Positions 1-8,545 of a stretch of 64,000 nt of DNA are shown here, one piece after another (position 1 is the first letter of the stretch; the number at the start of each line of letters is the position of its first letter). A program made the translations under genes and the position numbers. Under the pieces are notes generated by a model. It was not told where the DNA came from and made no database searches. It worked only from the letters and a program-made list of their open reading frames with translations. The DNA is taken from the NCBI RefSeq assembly GCF_017312725.1, contig NZ_BOPO01000055.1:223252-287251 (forward strand), given 5' to 3'. Origin of the DNA: Actinocatenispora comari. Lineage in GTDB: Bacteria; Actinomycetota; Actinomycetes; Mycobacteriales; Micromonosporaceae.

Positions 1-576
1 CAGTACGTGCCGGGCCAGGGTGCCGAGCGCCCGGGTGCCGGATGCCTTGGCCGCCAACAGGTACTCGGCCGCGGCGACCCCGCCGGTGAAGCCCCGGGCG
101 TAGCGCACCATCTGCGGCACCTGGGTGATCGTGATGGTGACCACCAGCGACAGGTACCCGCTGCCGAAGATCGCGACGAGCACCACGGCAAGCACCATGG
201 CCGGGAACGTCAGCACCGAGTCGGACACGAACGAGATCGAGCGGTCCGTCCAGCCCCTGCGGTACCCGGCGACCATGCCCAGCGGCACTCCGACGACGGT
301 GACCAGCACGATGACCGGGACGATGACCGACAGCTCGTACCGGGCGCCGTAGACGACCCGGGACAGCAGGTCTCGGCCCAGCGCGTCGGTACCGAACGGG
401 TGTGCGAGCGACGGGCCCTGCAGCGCATCGAGCAGGTGCAGCTTCGTCGGCGAGTACGGGGCGAGCAGCGGTGCCGCGGCACCCACCACGACCACCACGG
501 CCACGATCACCACCCCGACCAGCAGCGAGCTCGGCAGTGACCGGACCCGGCCAAGCGCGGTCGACTGGACGCTCAT
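1..576 (-). CDS. Dipeptide/oligopeptide ABC transporter permease, DppC type (C-terminus outside window)
   Basis: Inner-membrane permease of a peptide-type ABC importer, pairing with the DppB-type permease upstream. The visible 192 residues begin with a hydrophobic segment (about residues 20-42), then the DppC-typical stretch HPFGTDALGRDLLSRVVYGAR and further membrane helices. The gene leaves the window at its 3' end, so the EAA loop that contacts the ATPase is only partly seen. Its ATG overlaps the stop of the DppB gene in an ATGA, which indicates translational coupling. The ATPase subunits are presumably further out, beyond position 1. The substrate is not determinable from the permease; peptides, nickel or opines are all transported by this family. 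Confidence 0.9.
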   Translation of the reverse strand, partial: MSVQSTALGRVRSLPSSLLVGVVIVAVVVVVGAAAPLLAPYSPTKLHLLDALQGPSLAHPFGTDALGRDLLSRVVYGARYELSVIVPVIVLVTVVGVPLGMVAGYRRGWTDRSISFVSDSVLTFPAMVLAVVLVAIFGSGYLSLVVTITITQVPQMVRYARGFTGGVAAAEYLLAAKASGTRALGTLARHVL

Positions 577-1505
577 CGGGCACCTGCCAGGGGTCGGGTC
601 CGCGGATCGATGCGGGTACAGAGCAGGTCGACGACCAGGTTGATCAGCAGGAACCCGAGCACGAACATCGCCGTGATCCCTTGCATGAGCGGGTAGTCGC
701 GCTGGCTGACCGCCGACAGCAGCAGCTGTCCCATGCCCGGATAGGAGAACAGGTTCTCCACCACCACCGCGCCGCCGAGCAGGTAGCCGGCCTGCATGCC
801 GATCATCGTCAGGATCGCCGGCGCCGCCGGCTTGAGCGCGTGCAGGAAGATCAGCCGGGCCGGGGACACGCCGCGTGCGGTCGCGGTCCGGACGAAGTCC
901 TCGCCGAGGGTCTCCAGCATGCTCGCCCGGGTGAGCCGGGCGATCAGCGCCACCAGCCGTGCCGCGACGGCGATCGCGGGCAGTACGACGCCGGCGGCAC
1001 CGGTCGCCCCGATCGCCGGCAGCCAGTGCAGCTTCGCCGCGAACAGCTGGATCAGCAGCATGCCCAGCCAGAAGTTCGGGACCGCGAGCAGCGCCACCCA
1101 GACGAGCAGGGTGCCCTTCGAGAACACCGATCGGGGCCGGATCGCCGAGAAGATCCCGGCCGCGACGCCGATCGTGACGGCGATCGCCAGGCTGGTCGCG
1201 AGCAGTACCAGGGTCGCCGCCAGGTGCCCGGAGATCACCTGCAGCACCGGCTGCGAGTAGCTCGTCGACCGGCCGAAGTTTCCGGCGACGATGTCGCCCA
1301 GGTAGTGGCCGTACTGGCTGAGTACCGGCTGGTCGAGCCCGAGCTGCTCGCGCAGCCGATCGACCTGGTCGGGTGTCGCGGTCGGCCCCAGGATCAGCTT
1401 CGCCGGGTCGCCCGGCGCGAGCCGGAACAGCACGAACACCAGCGTCAGGACCAGGAACGCCTGGGTCACCAGCACGATCAGCCGGGTCAGAAGGTAGCGA
1501 GGCAT
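573..1505 (-). CDS. Dipeptide/oligopeptide ABC transporter permease, DppB type
   Basis: 310-residue integral membrane permease of a PepT-family ABC importer. It starts MPRYLLTRL with a first helix at about residues 9-30, followed by the family hallmark FRLAPGDPAKLILGP and five further hydrophobic segments. The EAA-like loop for ATPase docking lies near EDFVRTATARGVSP. Length matches the DppB family. It is 11 bases downstream of the substrate-binding protein gene and overlaps the DppC gene by 4 bases, so the three form one operon read away from the RpiR regulator. Confidence 0.93.
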   Translation of the reverse strand: MPRYLLTRLIVLVTQAFLVLTLVFVLFRLAPGDPAKLILGPTATPDQVDRLREQLGLDQPVLSQYGHYLGDIVAGNFGRSTSYSQPVLQVISGHLAATLVLLATSLAIAVTIGVAAGIFSAIRPRSVFSKGTLLVWVALLAVPNFWLGMLLIQLFAAKLHWLPAIGATGAAGVVLPAIAVAARLVALIARLTRASMLETLGEDFVRTATARGVSPARLIFLHALKPAAPAILTMIGMQAGYLLGGAVVVENLFSYPGMGQLLLSAVSQRDYPLMQGITAMFVLGFLLINLVVDLLCTRIDPRTRPLAGAR

Positions 1506-1516
1506 CAGCGCACCGA

Positions 1517-3118
1517 TCAGGAGGTTCGGGACGGGAGAGCGAATCCGACGGGCAACACGACCGGATGCGCCAGCGTGCTGTCGTAGGCGATCAGGTTGTC
1601 CGGCGCGTACAGCCAGATGTAGGGGTAGTCGTGCCAGATCAGCTGCTGGGCCTGCCGCATGACCGCGCGCTGCCGGGCGGCGTCCACAGTGGTCAGTGCC
1701 TCGGTGAGCAGCCGGTCGACGCGATCGTTGCGGTACCAGCAGAAGTTCCAGCCGGCGACCTTGTCCGCGCTGGCGTTCGAGCGGTACATGATGTCCAGTT
1801 GCAGCGCGCCCGACCCGTGCGACGGGTTGAAACCGAACAGCGCCAGGTCGAAGTCGCCGGCTTTCTTCGCGACCTGGATCCCGGCCCAGAACGTCGACTT
1901 GTCCACCTTCTGGATGGTGACCGCGATCCCGATCTCGGCCAGTTCGGCCTGTACGGCCTGCGCGACGAGCACGTCGTTGACGTACATCCCGTCCGGGGTG
2001 CGCAGTCGGAGCACCACCCGACGTCCGTGGTGGTGCAGCCGCCCCGCCGAGTCGGTCGTGCATCCGGCCTGGCGCAACAACTCCAGTGCCCGCGCCTTGT
2101 CGTGCGCGACCGCGCCGACCTTCGCGTACCCGTTGGTGCGCTCGGCGAGCGGCGAGGTCAGCGTCCGCGCCCGGCCGCGCAGCACGACCTTGACGATCGC
2201 CGGCACGTCGACGGCCAGGTTCAGCGCTCGCCGGACGCGGACATCGGTCAGCAGCGGATTGGCCTGGTTGATGCCGATGCCGAAGGTCTGCAGCCCCGAC
2301 CCGCTCGACAGCCGCTTGCTCGCGTTGAGGGTGACCGACTTGGCCTGCTCGACCGGCAGCGCGTCGATCAGCTGCGCCTGCCCGGCCTCCAACGCGGCCA
2401 GCCGGCCCGACGCGTCCCCGACGTAGGTGAACGTGAGCGTCTCGTGCCGTGGCAGCGCACCGAAGTACGCCCGGTTCCTCTCGAGCACCAGCCGGCTGCC
2501 AGGCGTGAACGACGACAGCGTGTACGGGCCCGTACCGACGGCGTGCAGGGCGGCCTTCGCCTCGCCGGCGGCGACCAGTGCCCGGCTCGGGATCAGCCCG
2601 GAGCCGTGCGCCAGCGTGTTGAGCAGCGCCGAGTACGGCTGCTTGGTGGTGATCCGGACGGTACGCGCGTCCACCCGCCGCACCGACGCGATCGGCGACC
2701 ACAGGCTGTAGGCCGACAGGTTGTAGTCCGGGTCGAGCATCTTGGTGAAGTACCCGACGACATCGTCGGCGCCGAACGCCGTGCCGTCGTGGAACCGCAC
2801 CCCGGTACGCAGCTGGAAGGTCCACGTCCTGCCGTCGGCGGCGACCGACCAGCGTCGGGCCAGGTCCGGCTGGAAGCTCATGTCCGGCGCCAGCCGCACC
2901 AGCCCGGAGTACACCGCGAACGCCGCCTCGTATCCGGACGGGTACCCCTGCGGCTGCTTGCCCATCGGGGCAAGTGAGGTCACCTGGACCGCCTGGCAGA
3001 AGTTCAGATCGGTCGGGCTCGGACCGCCGCCGGCACCGGAGCGGCCGCAGCCGGCCACCGACAGGCCCGCCGCGGCGGCCGCCCCGGTCGCGAGCAGGTG
3101 TCGTCGAGTGAGTGCCAT
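1517..3118 (-). CDS. Peptide-type ABC transporter substrate-binding lipoprotein (SBP family 5)
   Basis: 533-residue extracytoplasmic receptor of the dipeptide/oligopeptide family that delivers ligand to the DppB/DppC permeases downstream. The N-terminus MALTRRHLLATG carries a twin-arginine-like motif, followed by a lipobox LSVAGC with the lipidated Cys at residue 24. The mature part shows SBP_bac_5 features: the LARRWSVAADGRTWTFQLRTG and VRFHDGTAFGADDV blocks near residues 80-130. The ATG at 3118 was chosen because it places this signal at the N-terminus; it lies 5 bases after the stop of the RpiR regulator, so the regulator is co-transcribed. The ligand is unknown. Confidence 0.93.
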   Translation of the reverse strand: MALTRRHLLATGAAAAAGLSVAGCGRSGAGGGPSPTDLNFCQAVQVTSLAPMGKQPQGYPSGYEAAFAVYSGLVRLAPDMSFQPDLARRWSVAADGRTWTFQLRTGVRFHDGTAFGADDVVGYFTKMLDPDYNLSAYSLWSPIASVRRVDARTVRITTKQPYSALLNTLAHGSGLIPSRALVAAGEAKAALHAVGTGPYTLSSFTPGSRLVLERNRAYFGALPRHETLTFTYVGDASGRLAALEAGQAQLIDALPVEQAKSVTLNASKRLSSGSGLQTFGIGINQANPLLTDVRVRRALNLAVDVPAIVKVVLRGRARTLTSPLAERTNGYAKVGAVAHDKARALELLRQAGCTTDSAGRLHHHGRRVVLRLRTPDGMYVNDVLVAQAVQAELAEIGIAVTIQKVDKSTFWAGIQVAKKAGDFDLALFGFNPSHGSGALQLDIMYRSNASADKVAGWNFCWYRNDRVDRLLTEALTTVDAARQRAVMRQAQQLIWHDYPYIWLYAPDNLIAYDSTLAHPVVLPVGFALPSRTS

Positions 3119-3123
3119 CGTCT

Positions 3124-3978
3124 TCAGCGCTGCCGGAGGGCGTCGAGAAGCCGGTGGTGCTCGTCGACCGCGCCGACGACCTCGTGCGACTTCGGCAGCG
3201 ACACGGCCACGAACAGGGCGTCGAGCAGCGCCTGCTGCGCGACCCGCGAGGCCATCGCCTCGGCGCGAAACGCGGTCTCGACCGACGAGGTGTGCAGCGC
3301 ATGGTCGGCGGCGTCGGTCAGCGGCGACCTGCCGTACTGGGTGATCGCGACGACGCTCGCCCCCCGCTCGCGTGCCTGGCCCGCCGAGAACACGAGGTCC
3401 TTCGTGCGGCCGGAGTGCGAGATCGCGACGACGACATCGCCCGGCCCCAGCAGCGCCACCCGACTGAGCTGGGCGCTGACGTCGGTGAGCACGTAGGTCG
3501 GCGCGCCCAGCCGCATGAACCGGAAGTGCGCCGCCTGCGCCGCGGCCCCGGAGGCACCGAACCCGAAGAAGCTCAGGCTCCGTGCGCCGGAGATCGCGGC
3601 GACGGCGGCGGCGAACTCGTCGGCATCGACCACGTCGAGGGTGTCCTTGAGCGCGTCGATGAACGAGTGGAAGACCTTGTCCAGCACGGTGCGCGGCGAG
3701 TCGTCGGCGCCGACGTCCTCGTGGATGCCCTCGATGTCGCGGCCGCGGCCGTTGTCCTCCTGGGCGAGTGCGAGCCGCAGCTCCTGGTAGCCGCTCAGGT
3801 CGGCCTTGCGGCACAGCCGGATGATCGTCGCCTCGCTCGACCGGCTCGCCTTCGCCACCTCGTTGAGCCGGCTGGCCAGGACGAACTCCGGGTGCGCGAG
3901 GACGTAGTCGCAGGCTCGCCGCTCGGCCGGCGTCAGGTGGTCGGACAGACCACGCAGCTTGGGCAACACGCCGCTCAC
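3124..3978 (-). CDS. RpiR/MurR-family transcriptional regulator (HTH plus SIS domain)
   Basis: About 284 residues. The N-terminal HTH_6 domain (residues 1-75) contains the recognition stretch SRSSEATIIRLCRKADLSGY. The C-terminal SIS sugar-phosphate-binding domain (about 110-270) includes GFGASGAAAQAAHFRFMRLG and the SIS-typical ISHSGRTKDLV. RpiR proteins usually sense phosphosugars. Two GTG codons are available, at 3984 and 3978; GAGGAG ends directly against the first but sits about 6 bases before the second, so 3978 is preferred. It is first in an operon with the peptide-type importer, and two palindromes just upstream look like its own operators. Confidence 0.92.
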   Translation of the reverse strand: MSGVLPKLRGLSDHLTPAERRACDYVLAHPEFVLASRLNEVAKASRSSEATIIRLCRKADLSGYQELRLALAQEDNGRGRDIEGIHEDVGADDSPRTVLDKVFHSFIDALKDTLDVVDADEFAAAVAAISGARSLSFFGFGASGAAAQAAHFRFMRLGAPTYVLTDVSAQLSRVALLGPGDVVVAISHSGRTKDLVFSAGQARERGASVVAITQYGRSPLTDAADHALHTSSVETAFRAEAMASRVAQQALLDALFVAVSLPKSHEVVGAVDEHHRLLDALRQR

Positions 3979-4018
3979 CGGCACCTCCTCGACCCGCCGG
4001 GGCCGGTCCGGCCCGCGG

Positions 4019-4066
4019 CTGAAGTATCACTTCAGGTTTCGGCAGACACTAGAAGTATCACTTCAG
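4019..4066. promoter_or_regulatory. Twin palindromic operator, probably for the RpiR regulator
   Basis: Two copies of the 15-base word GAAGTATCACTTCAG lie at 4021-4035 and 4052-4066, exactly 31 bases apart (three helical turns). The first copy extends to a perfect 17-base palindrome, CTGAAGTATCACTTCAG (4019-4035); the second keeps the inner GAAGT-ATC-ACTTC arms. They lie 41 to 88 bases upstream of the RpiR start, between it and the divergent IclR gene. Known MurR/RpiR boxes often contain TGAA/TTCA arms. Inferred role: autoregulation and control of the transporter operon by paired dimers on one DNA face. Confidence 0.75.
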
Positions 4067-4243
4067 CGCTGTCAAGGGTCGGGGAGGCAGGGCACCCGTC
4101 GGCCTGACATCGAGGCTGAATCCGCCGAGCCCGCCGCGAGGCCCGGCCCGGCGGCGCGGGTTCACCCGGTCGATGCCTTCCCACGTTGCGTCGGGTGTGG
4201 TGCCCATTGACAGTCGGATCGACCGCTCCTACATTCCCTCCCA

Positions 4244-5020
4244 ATGAACGCGAACAAAGTTCCACTCAGTGAGAACGGACGGCCGAGCTACCTGGCCCGC
4301 CTGCTCGACGTGCTGGACGTCGCGGTGACCCACGAGCACGCGCCGCTGCCGATGTCGGAGATCGCCGCCGCCGCGGAGGTACCGGTGTCCACGGCGTCAC
4401 GGCTGCTGAACCTGCTGTGCGAACACGGCTTCCTGGTGTCGATCCCCGGATCCGGTTACGCGGCCGGGCCGCGGCTGCTGCACGTGGCGATGCGCGCGAC
4501 CGAGCAGCTGCACGACGCCGACCGGCTCAAGGCCGCGGTCGAGGCGTTGGCGGCCGAGACCGGCGAGAGCGTCAGCGCCGGGCTGCTGGTCGGGGAGCAG
4601 ATCGTCCTGGTGGCCCGCAAGGAGTCGCCGCACTCGCTGCGCGCGGTGGCCCGGGTCGGCGACATCATCGCGCCGCACACCTCCGCGATGGGCAAGGCCG
4701 TGCTGTCCTGCCTGCCCGCCGAACGCCGTACGACGGTGATCCGGGCGGCGATCGGTGACGGGGTCGACGAGGCGCTGGCCGGGCTCGCCGACGAGCTCGC
4801 GCAGGCGAGCGCGGACGGCTACGCGGTGGACGAGGGTACCTACACGGTCGGTCTGCGCTGCCGCGCCGCGGCGCTGCTGGACCGCAACGGGCACGCGGTC
4901 GGCGGGTTGTCGATCGCCGGCCCCGCGGCGCGGTTCACCCCGCAACGCGCGCAGGAGAGCCTGCCGGCGTTGCGGGCCCAGGTCGCCACGTTGTCCCTGA
5001 CCCCGAGGAGTACCGCATGA
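4244..5020 (+). CDS. IclR-family transcriptional regulator
   Basis: 258 residues with the usual IclR architecture. An N-terminal winged helix (residues about 15-75) contains MSEIAAAAEVPVSTASRLLN, and the C-terminal effector domain includes the family signature RVGDIIAPHTSAMGKAVLSCLP. It is the first gene of a plus-strand operon; its stop overlaps the aminotransferase ATG (ATGA). It probably controls the downstream transport and catabolic genes in response to a small-molecule substrate, as is common for IclR proteins. It diverges from the RpiR operon and shares the 3979-4243 control region. Length is normal for the family. Confidence 0.93.
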   Translation: MNANKVPLSENGRPSYLARLLDVLDVAVTHEHAPLPMSEIAAAAEVPVSTASRLLNLLCEHGFLVSIPGSGYAAGPRLLHVAMRATEQLHDADRLKAAVEALAAETGESVSAGLLVGEQIVLVARKESPHSLRAVARVGDIIAPHTSAMGKAVLSCLPAERRTTVIRAAIGDGVDEALAGLADELAQASADGYAVDEGTYTVGLRCRAAALLDRNGHAVGGLSIAGPAARFTPQRAQESLPALRAQVATLSLTPRSTA

Positions 5021-6321
5021 CCGACGCCTCCGCCGCCCTCTACCGCCGGGCCGCCGTGCACGTGCCGGGCGGTGTCCACTCCGACACCCGGTTCGCCCAG
5101 CCGCACCCGAGGTACTTCGTCCGCGCCGAGGGCGCCCACGTGTGGGACGCCGACGGCGTGCGCTGGCTCGACTGCACGATGGGCAACGGGTCGGTGCTGC
5201 TCGGCCACGCGCATCCCGACGTCGACGCCGCGGTCACCGGCGCGGTACGAGACGGGCTGACCACCGGGCTGGAGACCCCCGCCGCGGTGTCGGCGGTCGA
5301 ACGGCTCGCCGCGATCGTGCCGGACTTCGGCCAGGTGCGGTTCGCCAACACCGGTACCGAGGCGGTGATGCACGCGCTCGCGATCGCCCGGCACGTGACC
5401 GGCCGGCAGCGGGTCGCGAAGGCCGAGGGCGCCTACCACGGCTGGTTCGACCCGGTGTGGGTGTCCACCTGGCCCACCGCCGACCAGCTCGGCCCGCAGT
5501 CCCGCCCGGGCGTACCGCCGAGCTCGGCCGGGTTGTCCGCCGTCACCGCCGACACGGTGGTGGTCCCGTTCAACGACCTGGACGCGACCGCTGCGCTGTT
5601 GCGCGAGCACGCCGACGAGCTCGCCGCGCTGGTGGTCGAGCCGGTGCTGATCGACATCGGGTACGTGCCGGCCACCTCCGCGTACCTGCGCGGGCTGCGC
5701 GAGCTGACCGACGAGCTCGGCATCGTCCTGGTCTTCGACGAGCTGCTCACCGGGTTCCGGCTCGCACCGGGCGGCGCCCGCGAGGTGTACGGCGTGGTTC
5801 CCGACCTGACCACCTACGGCAAGGCGCTGGGCAACGGGTACCCGATCGCCGCGGTGGAGGGCCGACGCGAGCTGATGGCCACCACCGACCCGGTCGGTGG
5901 GCCGGTGGGCTGGGTGGGTACCTACAACGGGCACGGCAGCGCGGTCGCCGCGGCCGACGCCTCGCTCGCGGTGCTTGCCACCGGGGAGTCGCAGGCCTAC
6001 CTGGACAAGCTGCTGGGCACGCTGCGGGACGGGTTCGCCGAGCTGTCGGCGCGCTACTCGATCCCCGTCGTGCTGGCCGGCGCCGGCGGCCATTTCCAGC
6101 CGTACTTCCTGACCGGACCGGCGGGCAGCTACCGGGAGGCGATGCGGACCGACGCCGAGCGGTACGCGACGCTGCGCGCCGCCGCCGAACGCCACCACAT
6201 TCTGCTGCCGGGCAAACCGCTGCTGCACGCCGCGCTGTCGACCGCGCACACCGACGACGACGTCAGTGCGCTGCTGGCCGCCGCGGAGGAGGCGTTCGCG
6301 CAGCTGAGCGAGTCGACATGA
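5017..6321 (+). CDS. Class III PLP-dependent aminotransferase (glutamate-1-semialdehyde aminomutase-like)
   Basis: 434 residues, fold-type I PLP enzyme. Visible features are the N-terminal YRRAAVHVPGGVHSDTR block typical of the HemL-like branch, the cofactor-binding NTGTEAVMHALAIAR, the FDELLTGFR aspartate motif, and TYGKALGNGYP with the Schiff-base lysine at K269. Despite the HemL resemblance, its place between an IclR regulator and a polyamine-type transporter argues for a catabolic omega- or beta-transaminase rather than heme synthesis. Translation is coupled to the regulator by ATGA overlap. The substrate amine is an inference only. Confidence 0.9.
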   Translation: MTDASAALYRRAAVHVPGGVHSDTRFAQPHPRYFVRAEGAHVWDADGVRWLDCTMGNGSVLLGHAHPDVDAAVTGAVRDGLTTGLETPAAVSAVERLAAIVPDFGQVRFANTGTEAVMHALAIARHVTGRQRVAKAEGAYHGWFDPVWVSTWPTADQLGPQSRPGVPPSSAGLSAVTADTVVVPFNDLDATAALLREHADELAALVVEPVLIDIGYVPATSAYLRGLRELTDELGIVLVFDELLTGFRLAPGGAREVYGVVPDLTTYGKALGNGYPIAAVEGRRELMATTDPVGGPVGWVGTYNGHGSAVAAADASLAVLATGESQAYLDKLLGTLRDGFAELSARYSIPVVLAGAGGHFQPYFLTGPAGSYREAMRTDAERYATLRAAAERHHILLPGKPLLHAALSTAHTDDDVSALLAAAEEAFAQLSEST

Positions 6322-6365
6322 CCGGCCGGCCGGGGCCTCGCCCCGCCACGACCAGGGGGTGAACG

Positions 6366-7409
6366 ATGGACACGCCCGACGCCGAACTGCGTGGTGTCCG
6401 CAAGCAGTATCCGGGCGGTGCCCGAGGGGTACGGGACGTCTCGCTGCGCGTCGAGCGCGGTGAGTTCTTCTCGCTGCTCGGACCGTCGGGCTGCGGCAAG
6501 AGCACCACGCTGCGCATCCTCGCCGGCCTGGAGGAACCCACCGCCGGTGAGGTACTCATCCGCGGTGAGTCGATGGCCCGCCGGCCGGCGCACCGCCGAC
6601 CCACCAACCTGGTCTTCCAGCGGCTGGCGCTGTTCCCGCACCTGACGGTCGCCGAGAACGTGGCGTTCGGGCCGCGGCTGCGGCGCGGTTCGCGGTCCGA
6701 GACCGCGGCCACGGTGGCCGAGATGCTGGAGCTGGTGGGCCTTTCCGGGCTGGAGAAGCGTTACCCGGCGCAGCTGTCCGGCGGGCAGCAGCAGCGGGTC
6801 GCGATCGCGCGGGCACTCGCCAACCGCCCGGCGGTCCTGCTGCTCGACGAGCCGCTCGGCTCGCTGGATCTCAAGCTGCGGGTGCAGATGCAGCGCGCGC
6901 TCAAGCACATCCAGCAGGAGTCGGGCACCACCTTCCTCTACGTCACCCACGACCAGGTCGAGGCGCTGACCATGTCCGACCGGATGGCCGTGATGAACGA
7001 AGGACTCATCGAACAGGTCGGCGATCCGGCCACGCTCTACCGCGCACCGACGACGCGGTTCGCCGCCACCTTCCTCGGCGACACCAACCTGTTCGAGGGC
7101 ACCCACCGCGATCAGGTGCTCGACTGTGCCGGCATCGCCGTGCGGGTACCGGGCCCCGGCCGGTTCGCCTCGGTACGACCCGAGCGGGTGAGTGTCGCCG
7201 CGCAGCTCGGCGACGGCTACCCGAACCGGTTCACCGGCCGACTCGAAGAGGTCGTCTTCCAGGGCGCCAGCATCCGCTACCAGGTCCGGCTGCCCTCCGG
7301 GGTGGCCGTCACCGCCGAGCGCCGCGACGAGGCGACGCCGGCACTGGCGGTCGGTACCGAGGTCGAAACCGGCTGGCCGGTCGACGCCGCCGTCATGCTC
7401 GACCACTGA
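6366..7409 (+). CDS. ABC transporter ATPase, PotA/spermidine-putrescine type
   Basis: 347-residue cytoplasmic ATPase of a polyamine/iron-type ABC importer. Walker A GPSGCGKST is at residues 39-47, the signature LSGGQQQRVAIARAL at about 137, Walker B LLLDEP at about 158, followed by the H-loop YVTHDQVEAL. A C-terminal TOBE domain (about 250-340) distinguishes PotA/CysA/MalK-type subunits. The gene lies 44 bases after the aminotransferase and 17 bases before the binding protein. It should energise the fused permease two genes downstream. Confidence 0.93.
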   Translation: MDTPDAELRGVRKQYPGGARGVRDVSLRVERGEFFSLLGPSGCGKSTTLRILAGLEEPTAGEVLIRGESMARRPAHRRPTNLVFQRLALFPHLTVAENVAFGPRLRRGSRSETAATVAEMLELVGLSGLEKRYPAQLSGGQQQRVAIARALANRPAVLLLDEPLGSLDLKLRVQMQRALKHIQQESGTTFLYVTHDQVEALTMSDRMAVMNEGLIEQVGDPATLYRAPTTRFAATFLGDTNLFEGTHRDQVLDCAGIAVRVPGPGRFASVRPERVSVAAQLGDGYPNRFTGRLEEVVFQGASIRYQVRLPSGVAVTAERRDEATPALAVGTEVETGWPVDAAVMLDH

Positions 7410-7426
7410 AACGTCAGGAGCAGGCC

Positions 7427-8545
7427 ATGTCGCAATCCGAATCCGTACCGCTGTCTCGCCGCCGGCTGCTGTCGGGTGCGGCCGGTCTGGCCGGTGCGCT
7501 GGGCCTCGCCGCCGGCTGCGGCAGCGTCGCCCCGTCGTCACAGTCGTCGTCCACCGGTGGCAGCAAGGGCAAGCTGAAGCTGACGCTGTTCGCGTTCCTC
7601 GGCGGCGACCTGGCGACGATGCCCAAGGCGTTCGCCAAGGAGTACGAGGCGTCGCACCGCAACGTGCAGATCGACATCTACGAGCAGTCCAACACCGTCG
7701 GCTACGCGAAGATGCTGGCGCAGCAAAAGGCCGACCCGCACCGGCCGCTGGTCAACCTCGGCTTCTTCAACGCCGAGACCACGGTGCAGGGCGTGGGCGA
7801 TCGCATGTGGAGCAAGCTGGACTACTCCGCGATGTCCAACGCGAGCGACATCAGCAAGCAGTTCCAGCGCCCGGACCAGTACGGCATCGGCATCGGCGCC
7901 GACCAGTTCGGCCTGGTGTACAACCACCAGAAGCTCTCGAGCGCACCGACCTCGTGGGCCGACCTGTGGAACCCGACCTACAAGGGTCAGCTCTGCCTGT
8001 TCCAGAACCCGTGGTACGCGGTGTTCATGGCCGCCAAACTGCACGGCGGGTCGATCGACGACATGGAACCGGGCTGGAAGCTGTGGCAGGACAAGGCCGA
8101 CCAGATCCGGCTGATGGTGGACTCCAACCCGCAGTACCTCAACGTGTTGAGCAGCGGCACCGCCCCGCTCACCACCTACTTCGCCGGCACCGGGCAGCAG
8201 TGGATCGACTCCGGCGCCCCGCTGAAGTACGTGGTGCCCAAGGAGGGCGCGATCTCGCTGCCGGTGTACCTGCAGTCGGTGGCCGGCTCGACCGACAGCC
8301 AGCTGGAGGTCGCGCAGGACATGATCAACGAGATGATCTCGCCGAAGTGGTCGGCCCGCTGGGCCGACGCGAGCGTCGAGACCCCGGCCAACACCAAGGC
8401 GGTACTGCCGGCCAAGCTCGCGCACCTGCCGGCGTTCTCGGCGCACACCCGGGAACACTTCATCGACGTCGACTACGCCGTGGTCGGCAAGAACAACGCC
8501 GCCTGGCAACAGCGCTGGAACCGCGATGTCTCGTCCCACATCTGA
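7427..8545 (+). CDS. Extracellular solute-binding lipoprotein, PotD-like (spermidine/putrescine family)
   Basis: 372-residue lipoprotein receptor. The N-terminus has a twin-arginine-like SRRRLL at residues 10-15 and the lipobox LAAGC with Cys31. The mature domain resembles the PotD/SBP_bac_8 group, including an acceptor lobe with GIGADQFGLVYN and the conserved TSWADLWNPTYKGQLCLF. It follows PotA by 17 bases and overlaps the permease gene by 20 bases, so stoichiometric translation is likely. The ligand could be a polyamine or another cationic or acylated amine; this is inferred from family and operon context. Confidence 0.9.
   Translation: MSQSESVPLSRRRLLSGAAGLAGALGLAAGCGSVAPSSQSSSTGGSKGKLKLTLFAFLGGDLATMPKAFAKEYEASHRNVQIDIYEQSNTVGYAKMLAQQKADPHRPLVNLGFFNAETTVQGVGDRMWSKLDYSAMSNASDISKQFQRPDQYGIGIGADQFGLVYNHQKLSSAPTSWADLWNPTYKGQLCLFQNPWYAVFMAAKLHGGSIDDMEPGWKLWQDKADQIRLMVDSNPQYLNVLSSGTAPLTTYFAGTGQQWIDSGAPLKYVVPKEGAISLPVYLQSVAGSTDSQLEVAQDMINEMISPKWSARWADASVETPANTKAVLPAKLAHLPAFSAHTREHFIDVDYAVVGKNNAAWQQRWNRDVSSHI

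Noticed and set aside
573..3302. 909-residue minus-strand open frame across the transporter genes
   Set aside because: Only its 3' third (from the ATG at 1505) is protein-like (DppB). The rest is the out-of-frame shadow of the binding-protein gene.
5017..6321. hemL (glutamate-1-semialdehyde aminomutase) for heme synthesis
   Set aside because: It sits in an IclR/polyamine-transporter operon with no heme genes. The similarity is to the broader class III aminotransferase group.
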